A DNA stretch of 64,000 nucleotides. Source: RGIG5952 sp045627605. Its GTDB lineage: Bacteria; Verrucomicrobiota; Kiritimatiellia; RFP12; JAAYLN01. Of this stretch, positions 25,877 through 33,354 are shown one piece after another. The position numbers and the translations under genes are program-made. Location of the stretch: contig JAZQOA010000056.1 in the NCBI GenBank assembly GCA_045627605.1, positions 39,310 to 103,309 on the forward strand. Reading direction: 5' to 3'. The notes beneath the pieces are model-generated. The model did no database searches. It was given only the letters and a program-made list of their open reading frames with translations, and was not told where the DNA came from. How positions within the stretch are numbered: the first letter of the stretch is position 1; the number at the start of each line of letters is the position of its first letter.

Positions 25877-25901
25877 ATTAACCTTCCTTTTGGAGACGCA
25901 A

Positions 25902-26453
25902 ATGCCATTTTCTTTTGAAACAACGGAAATACCCGAAGTCATCCTCGTCAAGCCCAAGTTCTTCGGCGACGCAAGGGGCTTCTTCGAGGAAACCTACAAG
26001 GAGGCCGACTTCAAGGCCGCCGGAATCGACGCCCGCTTCGTCCAGGACAACCATTCGTTTTCGCGGCGCGGCGTCTTGCGCGGCCTTCACTGGCAGAAGG
26101 CGCCCTTCACGCAGGGCAAGCTCGTCGGCGTCGTCACTGGCCGCATCTGGGATGTCGCCGTCGACATCCGCAAGGGGTCGCCGACATACGGGAAATGGAC
26201 GGCGCGCGAACTCTCCGAGGAAAACCACGCCATGCTTTGGGTGCCGCCGGGCTTCGCCCACGGTTTCGCCGTGCTGAGCGAAACCGCGCACTTCACCTAC
26301 AAGTGCACGAATGTCTACGCCCCCCAGGCCGAAGCCAACTGCCGGTGGAACGACCCGGACCTCGCCATCGCCTGGCCACTCGAAGGCCTGGAGCCCTGCA
26401 CTTCGCCCAAGGACAATGCCGCGCCGCGCTTCCGCGACATCGAGCCCCTCTGA
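25902..26453 (+). CDS. rmlC: dTDP-4-dehydrorhamnose 3,5-epimerase
   Basis: 183 residues, cupin fold, the expected RmlC size. Motifs include KFFGDARGFFEETY, FVQDNHSFSRRGVLRGLHWQ (catalytic His in LRGLHWQ), VWDVAVDIRKGSPTYGKW equivalent, and VPPGFAHGFAVLSE. It supplies the epimerised intermediate reduced by RmlD. TTTTGGAGACGCAA precedes the ATG. It heads a plus-strand run with two glycosyltransferases and the AlgI/AlgJ-like pair. Confidence 0.95.
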   Translation: MPFSFETTEIPEVILVKPKFFGDARGFFEETYKEADFKAAGIDARFVQDNHSFSRRGVLRGLHWQKAPFTQGKLVGVVTGRIWDVAVDIRKGSPTYGKWTARELSEENHAMLWVPPGFAHGFAVLSETAHFTYKCTNVYAPQAEANCRWNDPDLAIAWPLEGLEPCTSPKDNAAPRFRDIEPL

Positions 26454-26457
26454 CGCC

Positions 26458-27276
26458 ATGACCGTCTCCGTCGTCATCCCGACCTACAACTACGCGCGCT
26501 TCCTGCCGCAGGCCATCGACAGCGTCCTCGCGCAAACGGTCAAGCCGCTTGAAGTCATCGTCGCGGACGACGGCAGCACGGACAACACCGAAGAGGTTGT
26601 CGCCGCCTACGGAGACAAGGTGCGCCATCTCCGCTACGGGCACATGGGCGTCTACGCCGTGCGCCAGGCGCTGCTTGCGGAAATCAAGGGCGACTGGTTC
26701 CTCAACCTCGACGCCGACAACTTCGTCGAGCCGGACTTCATCGAGAAATCCCTCGATGTCCTCGCCACATCCCCCGGGGACTGCGCCTTCGCCTATCCCG
26801 ACCGCGTCACTTTCGGCGCATTCGTCCAGCATGTGCGCGTCCCGGAATTCGACATCGCCCTCTTCAAGAAGAAGAACTTCGTCGACATGAATGCGCTCGT
26901 CAACACCGAGATCGCGCGCAAGACCGGGTTTGACCCGGCCTTCAACGACGGGTGGGGCGACTACGACTTCTTCCTCCGCGTCGCCAAAGCCGGCCACAGG
27001 GGCGTCGCCCAGCACCAAAGCCCCCTCCACTACCGGGTGCATTCGGCGAGCATCACCGCCGCCACGGAAAACTCGCTCGACAAAAAGCACAAGCTCATGC
27101 AGCGGATGGTGGAAAAGCACACGGACTTCTTTTCGCGGGAAGAGGCCGAAGCCGCCCTGAAATACTTTTCAAGGGCGGCCGCCCGGCGCACCCACGTCTG
27201 CACCCTGCTTCTCGAGCGGCGCTACCTCGCCGCCGCGGGACGGCTCCTCGCCTACAACTTCAAGCTCCTCGGGTAA
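26458..27276 (+). CDS. Glycosyltransferase family 2
   Basis: 272 residues with a GT-A fold: VSVVIPTYNYARFLPQAIDSVLAQ, VIVADDGSTDNTEEV and the metal-binding LNLDADNF. FNDGWGDYDFFLRVAKAG carries the usual GT2 acceptor-side acidic residues. It probably adds one sugar to a polysaccharide repeat unit at the cytosolic membrane face. It follows rmlC by 4 nt. Donor and acceptor cannot be told. Confidence 0.85.
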   Translation: MTVSVVIPTYNYARFLPQAIDSVLAQTVKPLEVIVADDGSTDNTEEVVAAYGDKVRHLRYGHMGVYAVRQALLAEIKGDWFLNLDADNFVEPDFIEKSLDVLATSPGDCAFAYPDRVTFGAFVQHVRVPEFDIALFKKKNFVDMNALVNTEIARKTGFDPAFNDGWGDYDFFLRVAKAGHRGVAQHQSPLHYRVHSASITAATENSLDKKHKLMQRMVEKHTDFFSREEAEAALKYFSRAAARRTHVCTLLLERRYLAAAGRLLAYNFKLLG

Positions 27277-27280
27277 CGCC

Positions 27281-28261
27281 ATGTCCCGCGATTTCGACAT
27301 CTCGGTCGTCATCCCCGTCTTCAATGGCGCAAACACCCTTCGCCACGCAGTGGACTCGGTCCTGGAGCAACCCGAAGCCGCCGAAATCGTCATCGTCGAC
27401 GATGGCTCCGCCGACGGTTCCCCGGCGCTCGCCGAATCCATCGCCCGCGAACATCCCGGCAAGATACGCGCCGTGCGGCATCCCGACGGCGGCAACCACG
27501 GCGCGGGCGCCAGCCGCAACCTCGGCATTGAAAGCGCCACGTGCGACTGGATCGCCTTCCTCGACGCCGACGACTACTACCTTCCTGGCCGTTTCAGGAA
27601 AGACGCCGAAACCTTGGCCGGGGACCCCGCGCTCGACGGCGCCTACGACGCCCTCGGGCTCGACCTCTCCGACGACAAGGACGACTGGTGGCGGAAATCG
27701 GGCAACTACCAGGGTCTTGTCACCATGGCCCGCGCCTATCGGCCCGAACATCTCTTCAGCCACATGAACCCCGTCGGCATCGACGGGTCGTTCAGCACCG
27801 ACGCGATCGTCGTCCACCGGCGCATTTTCGACAAGACCGGCTGCAAATTCAGTCCGATGAAGTTCGGCGAAGACACCCTGCTCTGGATGCAGATGGCCGC
27901 CGTCGGGCGGCTCGCCGCCGCATCGATTGCAACCCCCGTCGCGATGAGACGGGTTCACGCCGGCAACTCGATCCGAAGCAACACCGACCGCCGCGCGACC
28001 ATCGCCGCGGTTTTCGCCGCCTTCAGGGCCTGGGACCGCTTTGAAAGCATCGGCGAGGCCAACAGGACGGCCTTCCGGCAGGCCGGCATCCATCTCGCGC
28101 GCGACTGGCATGAATTGGCGGAGGCCTTTCGCCTCGGCAACGGCTTCGCCTCGGCGGCGGCCTGGCGCGCCTTTCTCCGCTGGTTCTTCATCCGGCAATT
28201 CCCCGAAGACCCGTTTCTGCCGGGATTCATGCCAACGGCAAGGCGACGCACCCAGCGATGA
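27281..28261 (+). CDS. Glycosyltransferase family 2
   Basis: 326 residues. ISVVIPVFNGANTLRHAVDSVLEQ, IVDDGSADGSPAL, SRNLGIES and WIAFLDADDYY define a GT2 enzyme, and KFGEDTLLWMQMA supplies the later catalytic acid. It resembles the protein encoded at 32386-33354 (shared DGSPAL, EHPGK, SRNLG, AMRR-HAGN), so the two are paralogues lying on either side of the AlgI/AlgJ-like pair. Its stop overlaps the next start. Confidence 0.85.
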   Translation: MSRDFDISVVIPVFNGANTLRHAVDSVLEQPEAAEIVIVDDGSADGSPALAESIAREHPGKIRAVRHPDGGNHGAGASRNLGIESATCDWIAFLDADDYYLPGRFRKDAETLAGDPALDGAYDALGLDLSDDKDDWWRKSGNYQGLVTMARAYRPEHLFSHMNPVGIDGSFSTDAIVVHRRIFDKTGCKFSPMKFGEDTLLWMQMAAVGRLAAASIATPVAMRRVHAGNSIRSNTDRRATIAAVFAAFRAWDRFESIGEANRTAFRQAGIHLARDWHELAEAFRLGNGFASAAAWRAFLRWFFIRQFPEDPFLPGFMPTARRRTQR

Positions 28262-29685
28262 ACCTCTCGTCACTCCTCTTCCTCTTCATCTTCCTGCCCG
28301 CCGTCATGGCGGCGTATTTTGCCGTGCGCCGATGGACGCCCCGGCGGGGCAACGGAGTGCTTCTCGCGGCAAGCCTCGCGTTCTACGCCTGGGGCGAGCC
28401 AAAGTTCATCTACGCGCTCGCCGGAATCGCGCTTCTCAACTGGGGCCTTGGCCTTGGCATGGCCCCCGGCCGCCCCGGGGCGCTTCGCAAGGCCGCATTC
28501 GCCTCCGCGCTTTCAATCGACATCGGCGTGCTCTTCGCCTACAAGTATTTCGGATTTGTACACGGCAACATCCTCGCCGCGCTCGGGTCAAATGCCGCGC
28601 CGTTTTCGCTTGCGCTGCCCCTGGGCATTTCGTTCTTCACGTTTTCCATGGTTTCATACGCCATCGACGTCTATTCGGGGAAATACGCGCCGGAAAGACA
28701 CCTCTCGAATTTCGCCCTTTACGTCACCTTCTTCCCGAAAATCGCCGTCGGCCCAATCTCCCGCTACCCTGAAATGGCGGCGGAACTTGCCTCCCGGCGG
28801 GAAACGCCCGGCGATGTCGCCGCCGGCATCGGCAGATTTGTCGTCGGCTTCGGCAAGAAAGTCTTTTTCGCCGGGCATCTCGGCATCATCGCGGACAACC
28901 TCTTTCTCCTTGCCGAAGACGGCCATCCCCTTTCGGCGGCCTCGGCCTGGATCGGCCTCATCGCCTATTCGCTCCAAATCTACTTTGATTTCTCCGGCTA
29001 CTCCGACATGGCGATCGGCCTCTGCCGCGTCTTCGGCTTTCGCATCGGCGAAAACTTCAACCACCCCTACGCCGCGACAAGCGTGACGGACTTCTGGCGC
29101 CGGTGGCACATGTCCCTTTCCTCCTGGTTCCGCGACTACGTCTACATTCCGATGGGCGGAAACCGCCGTTCGCAACCAAGGGTGATTTTCAACCTCTTCG
29201 TCGTCTGGCTTCTCACGGGCGTCTGGCACGGCGCGAACTGGACGTTCATCGCCTGGGGCCTCATGTACTTCTGCCTCCTCATGTTCGAGCGTTCAACCGG
29301 GCTTGTGAAAACAGCAGGCCTGCCGCTTGCGAAACGCCTTGCCATGCGCGGCTGGACGCTTCTGGCCGTCGCGCTCTGCTGGGCCGTCTTCCGTTCCACG
29401 TCGCTCTCCGACGCCGCCAACTACATGGGCCTGCTTTTCGGTTCGTCGGGGGTCGCCTTCGACGCGATGGCCAAATCATACCTCGTCAACGGCGGCGGCG
29501 TGATGGCCCTCGCCACAATCTGCGCCTTCCCCGTTTCAAACCTTCTCGAAAAGTTTGCGAAAAACCGCGGATTCACCCCGGCCTACCACGCCCTTTGCCT
29601 TGTCTTTCTCGCCGCGACACTTGTCCTCTCCGTCCTTATGTGCTTCAAGTCAAGCCACAACCCCGCGATCTACTTCCAGTTCTAA
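28258..29685 (+). CDS. MBOAT-family O-acyltransferase, AlgI-like
   Basis: 475 residues with about 11 membrane helices. AlgI hallmarks are SLAFYAWGEPKFI, LGISFFTFSMVSYAIDVYSGK, FFPKIAVGPISRY, QIYFDFSGYSDMAIGLCRVFGF, DFWRRWHMSLSSWFRDYVYIPMGGN and TGVWHGANWTFIAWG with the catalytic His near 324. It moves acetyl groups across the inner membrane for polysaccharide O-acetylation. The gene downstream encodes an AlgJ/AlgX-like partner, joined by a one-base TAATG overlap. Confidence 0.93.
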   Translation: MNLSSLLFLFIFLPAVMAAYFAVRRWTPRRGNGVLLAASLAFYAWGEPKFIYALAGIALLNWGLGLGMAPGRPGALRKAAFASALSIDIGVLFAYKYFGFVHGNILAALGSNAAPFSLALPLGISFFTFSMVSYAIDVYSGKYAPERHLSNFALYVTFFPKIAVGPISRYPEMAAELASRRETPGDVAAGIGRFVVGFGKKVFFAGHLGIIADNLFLLAEDGHPLSAASAWIGLIAYSLQIYFDFSGYSDMAIGLCRVFGFRIGENFNHPYAATSVTDFWRRWHMSLSSWFRDYVYIPMGGNRRSQPRVIFNLFVVWLLTGVWHGANWTFIAWGLMYFCLLMFERSTGLVKTAGLPLAKRLAMRGWTLLAVALCWAVFRSTSLSDAANYMGLLFGSSGVAFDAMAKSYLVNGGGVMALATICAFPVSNLLEKFAKNRGFTPAYHALCLVFLAATLVLSVLMCFKSSHNPAIYFQF

Positions 29686-30911
29686 TGAAGGCGACACGAA
29701 CATACGACATCGGCGTGAAAGTGGCGACAGGCTTGTTCCTGGCTTTCATCGCGGCGGGATTCGCCGTCTTCGGCACAAGATACGCCCTCCGCTCCCTTGC
29801 CGGCGCCCAAGTGCGCGATTCCCGGTTCGGCGACTTCGTCCTTCGCGGCGGGCACACGGAAATCGCCGGCACCAAGGCCAGGCCCAAGGGCAATGAAAAG
29901 GCCGCCCTGCAATGGGAGATCAGCGACAACCCCCCGGCAAAAATCAAGCTGCTGGAAGCCGCCGCGGCAATAGACCGCCACCTCGGCTGGAACATCCCCG
30001 CCGTTTCGCAACGGGGGCCGTTTCACTTCACAATGGGCGGCGGCTACCTGGGGAACGCCTCCTACGTGACGCGGGCCCGTCTTGCAAGCCGAACACGCTG
30101 GTTGAAGAATTTCACCGCGAAACTCAAGGCGGCTGGCGGCACGAACATCGTCTTCGCCGTCTGCCCGTCGCGCTACGACGAGGGCGACCGCCTCTACGAA
30201 AATGTCTTCGACTTCGAACTCGCCGCCATCCGCGAGGAGGCGAAGGTCCTTGCCGCTGACGGCATTTCAACCATCGACCTCGCGGACAGGATGCGGAAAT
30301 CCAACCTGCGGCCACACGACGCCTTCTACGCCACCGACCATCACTTCAATGATCGCTGCGCCATTTGGTCCGCAAAGGAATTGGCAACGTTCGTAAACGA
30401 CGAGTTCGGAACCGGCCTCGACCTCGGCGCACTCGCCCCGGGCAACTTCAAGGCGCATCCCTACAGGCAAATGTTCCTCGGCGCCATTGGAAAGCGCGCC
30501 ACGCTCTCGCTTTGCCAGAAGGACGACTTCCGCTTCCTCGGCACAGTCCTTCCGGTGGAATTCGAATTCGAAGCCATACGTCCCAATGGAAGCGCCCTTC
30601 ACACACGCGGCGGCCCCAAGGCACTCGCCTCCGACCCGACGCTCCGCCGGGAAACCCCCTACGCGGCAAATCCCTACGGCGCCTACGCCTATTCGGACAA
30701 CGCCATAGCAAAAATCCACAACCACTCACAGACGAACGGAACCCGCCTGCTCTTTTTCTCGGATTCCTCCGACAACATTCTGCTACCCGTCGTCGCCTGC
30801 GCGGCGACCGACGTGGAAAGCATCGACCTCCGCCACTACAAGGACGATCCGTTCGGCTACGTCTCGACCAACCACTTCGACGCCGTCATCTTGTTCTGGA
30901 GCCACCCGTAG
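29685..30911 (+). CDS. AlgJ/AlgX-like O-acetyltransferase (SGNH-type)
   Basis: 408 residues with one N-terminal membrane anchor (about 13-32) and a periplasmic SGNH-hydrolase-like domain. FYATDHHFNDRCAIW near 213-227 matches the family D-x-H/W catalytic block, and LLFFSDSSDNILLPVV near 360 corresponds to the nucleophile region with Ser in SDSSDN. It would accept acetyl from the AlgI-like protein and place it on the polymer. The acceptor is unknown; alginate is unlikely since no alginate genes are nearby. Confidence 0.78.
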   Translation: MKATRTYDIGVKVATGLFLAFIAAGFAVFGTRYALRSLAGAQVRDSRFGDFVLRGGHTEIAGTKARPKGNEKAALQWEISDNPPAKIKLLEAAAAIDRHLGWNIPAVSQRGPFHFTMGGGYLGNASYVTRARLASRTRWLKNFTAKLKAAGGTNIVFAVCPSRYDEGDRLYENVFDFELAAIREEAKVLAADGISTIDLADRMRKSNLRPHDAFYATDHHFNDRCAIWSAKELATFVNDEFGTGLDLGALAPGNFKAHPYRQMFLGAIGKRATLSLCQKDDFRFLGTVLPVEFEFEAIRPNGSALHTRGGPKALASDPTLRRETPYAANPYGAYAYSDNAIAKIHNHSQTNGTRLLFFSDSSDNILLPVVACAATDVESIDLRHYKDDPFGYVSTNHFDAVILFWSHP

Positions 30912-30962
30912 CCTTGGCCAATCAGGAGCGGACGATGTGGATCGCCTTGCCGTCTTGCACCG

Positions 30963-31042
30963 CGTAAATAAGGCGTTTTGGAGTGATGAAATTTCGTAAA
31001 TAAGGCGTTTAAGAAGCGTGAATTTTCCCAAATAAGGCGCTT
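30963..31042 (+). repeat. Three AAATAAGGCG repeats at exact 32-bp spacing
   Basis: AAATAAGGCG begins at 30966, 30998 and 31030. The flanking bases are also weakly conserved, so the whole 32-bp unit is a degenerate direct repeat without separate spacers. The array ends 5 bp before a consensus -35 box. A spacing of 32 bp is three helical turns, which would place all copies on one face of the DNA. Confidence 0.8.
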
Positions 31043-31046
31043 CGCG

Positions 31047-31076
31047 TTGACACACAGAAGAAAGAAAGTGTATAAT
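31047..31076 (+). promoter_or_regulatory. Near-consensus sigma-70 promoter of the AAA/DUF4143 gene
   Basis: TTGACA at 31047-31052, 18-nt spacer, TATAAT at 31071-31076. The predicted start falls at or one base before the ATG at 31083, so the transcript is probably leaderless. No ribosome site exists between the promoter and the ATG. Confidence 0.75.
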
Positions 31077-31082
31077 ACGTGC

Positions 31083-32354
31083 ATGAATTTGAGCAAAATA
31101 CAGCTTATTTTGGCAGATCAGAAGGGAATTCTTGACGGTTTGCTTGCTTCTGAGACTTGTCATCGTGCTGAAGAGAGGCTGGTCAATCTCGACAGCAAGC
31201 TTGCGCAGGTCGTTACGGGAGTTCGTCGTTCCGGCAAGTCCACGCTCTGCCTAAATGTCTTGCGGGATTCTGGCAAACGCTTCGGATATGTTAATTTCGA
31301 TGACGAACGGCTTGCGAATCTGACGGGGGCGGATCTTGACGATGTGCTTACGGCGGCATATAAAGTTTACGGGCAATTCACACATCTGTTTTTAGATGAA
31401 CCCCAGAACATTCCAGAATGGAGCCTTTTCGTCAATCGCCTTTTGCGCGGCGGGATGCACGTTCTGGTTACAGGGTCGAATTCAAATCTTCTTGCCGGTG
31501 AACTTGGCACTCATATGACCGGGCGATATACGGAGATCAAGCTGTTTCCGTTTTCCCTTAGGGAATATTGCGCATTGAAGAAGGTGGATTTGGATTCGAT
31601 GGCTTTGAAGGCGCGTGCGCTCAGGTCGGCGGCATTCGATGATTACCTGAGGGATGGTGCATTTCCCGAAGTGGCAAAGGGAGAATCGCCGCGTTCGTAC
31701 GTGCGAACGCTGATTGAGAACATTCGCACGAAAGACATCGAGCGGCGCCATAAGATACGTTATCGTTCGGCTCTGAAGAAGTTGATGGATTATGTTCTGA
31801 ATGTTGTACCGACGACACCTGATTTTGACGAGCTCGCTCGACTTTGCGGTTTCTCGAGCCGCCACACTTCCGAGAACTATGTCGAATATATGGAGCGATC
31901 CTTCCTGATTAATCGCATCAGCAAGTATTCCTCCAAGCCGCGTGTCCGCATGGTTGGCGAGAAGCTTTATGCTGTGGACGTATCCTTTATGTCGGAACGC
32001 GACAATGCGCTACAGGGCGAGAACCTCGGTTGGCGAATGGAAACAATCGTCGCGCTGGAACTCTTGCGCCGCATGCGTCCGCTGTTCAAGGACGTGTATT
32101 ATTACGCCGATTCCGGACATGAATGCGATTTCGTCGTGTGCGATCGCCGCAAGGTGGAATCTCTCATTCAGGTGACTTATGATATGTCCGCCCCAAAGAC
32201 GAGAAAGCGCGAGATTGGCGGTGCGGTAGCCGCCGCAAAGGCGACTGGACTCAAAGAGGCGACGATTGTAACTTACTCGGAACTTGACGACATCGTTGAT
32301 CCGTCCGGAGTGACGGTTCATCTTGTGCCCGTTGCGGATTGGCTCGTTTCATGA
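31083..32354 (+). CDS. AAA_14/DUF4143 ATPase
   Basis: 423 residues. An N-terminal AAA_14 domain has Walker A VVTGVRRSGKSTL and Walker B HLFLDEPQN, then VLVTGSNSNLLAGELGTHMTGRY and FPFSLREYC; the C-terminal DUF4143 part ends in a nuclease-like YYADSGHECDFVVCDRRKVESLIQVTYD (D-ExD/K core as in PD-(D/E)XK folds). Such proteins are widely amplified in gut bacteria and their role is unknown. Base composition and codon use are clearly more AT-rich than neighbours, it interrupts the polysaccharide cluster, and I infer horizontal acquisition. ATG at 31083 is fixed by the promoter position. Confidence 0.85.
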   Translation: MNLSKIQLILADQKGILDGLLASETCHRAEERLVNLDSKLAQVVTGVRRSGKSTLCLNVLRDSGKRFGYVNFDDERLANLTGADLDDVLTAAYKVYGQFTHLFLDEPQNIPEWSLFVNRLLRGGMHVLVTGSNSNLLAGELGTHMTGRYTEIKLFPFSLREYCALKKVDLDSMALKARALRSAAFDDYLRDGAFPEVAKGESPRSYVRTLIENIRTKDIERRHKIRYRSALKKLMDYVLNVVPTTPDFDELARLCGFSSRHTSENYVEYMERSFLINRISKYSSKPRVRMVGEKLYAVDVSFMSERDNALQGENLGWRMETIVALELLRRMRPLFKDVYYYADSGHECDFVVCDRRKVESLIQVTYDMSAPKTRKREIGGAVAAAKATGLKEATIVTYSELDDIVDPSGVTVHLVPVADWLVS

Positions 32355-32385
32355 ACATGCGGACAATCTGTCCGCCGCCGCAAGC

Positions 32386-33354
32386 TCACCGACCACGCGC
32401 CAGGATGATTCCCGCGTAAAAACGGAAATACATCCACGCCACTTTTGGGAGAAGCAAGTCGAATGGATGGCGCAAAAGCAGGGAAAAAGACGAGACTTTC
32501 GAGTATTTCCGCCCGTACCGCAGCCAGCCGCGGTGAAGGGCGGCGATACGCCGGAATGAAATTCCGCGCTTCGCGCCGAAATCCCGCGCCTCAAGCAGCA
32601 TCTCCGCGACGCAATCAAAGCGATGCTGCGCCTCGCCGCTGTTTTTGCGCGTGAGATTGCCGGCGTGGATGCGGCGCATGGCCATTGGGGGTTCGGTCGG
32701 GGCAATGCCAACCTTGGCGACAAGCGCGACCTTGGCGTGGAAAGTCGCGTCCTCCGCCCAGTTCCGCCCGGGGAAGCCCCCGGCAGACAACGCGATGTCA
32801 CGGCGAACCGTCACCGTGCCGGCCACTCCCGGCCCCAGATTGCCCATGGGATACAGATGCTCGAAGTAGGTTTCGGGGCGAATCGAGGGATCGACAAAGG
32901 AATGGAAACGCGATTCGGCGTTTTTCCGGCCCGTGTATTTGACAAACCAGGCTTGTTCCTCGTCGCCGGCGTCAAAGCCATTGCCCAGGGAATGCCGGAC
33001 AAAGCCCAATCCCGGATCGGCCTCGAAGGCCTTCTTGTCGAAGGTGAAGCACCCGTCCACATACCAGTCGTCGGCATCGAGAAAAGCGACATACGGGCAA
33101 CGCGCCGTGGAAAGGCCGAGGTTGCGGCTCGGCCCCGGCCCGCGGTTGGCGCGCCCCTCGTGCCACGCCAGAGTCACCTTGCCGGGGTGTTCCTCCGCGA
33201 GTTGCCCGCAAAGGGCGGGCGAACCATCTGAAGACCCGTCATCCACGAGGACCACTTCCCCCACCTCGGGCTGGCGAAGCGCCGACTCCACCGCCTCGCG
33301 GAGGAAGCGCTCCGCGTTGAAAACCGGAATGACAACTGAAACCTGGAAGTCCAT
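32386..33354 (-). CDS. Glycosyltransferase family 2
   Basis: 322 residues. VSVVIPVFNAERFLREAVESALRQ, VLVDDGSSDGSPAL, GPSRNLGLSTARC and VAFLDADDWYV mark a GT2 domain, with NWAEDATFHAKVALV later. It is a paralogue of the enzyme encoded at 27281. The C-terminus is basic and may touch the membrane. It ends a minus-strand run whose previous gene stops directly at its start. Confidence 0.85.
   Translation of the reverse strand: MDFQVSVVIPVFNAERFLREAVESALRQPEVGEVVLVDDGSSDGSPALCGQLAEEHPGKVTLAWHEGRANRGPGPSRNLGLSTARCPYVAFLDADDWYVDGCFTFDKKAFEADPGLGFVRHSLGNGFDAGDEEQAWFVKYTGRKNAESRFHSFVDPSIRPETYFEHLYPMGNLGPGVAGTVTVRRDIALSAGGFPGRNWAEDATFHAKVALVAKVGIAPTEPPMAMRRIHAGNLTRKNSGEAQHRFDCVAEMLLEARDFGAKRGISFRRIAALHRGWLRYGRKYSKVSSFSLLLRHPFDLLLPKVAWMYFRFYAGIILARGR

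Noticed and set aside
30963..31042. CRISPR-like array
   Set aside because: Repeats adjoin without unique spacers, number only three and the full 32-bp units resemble each other; no cas gene is near.
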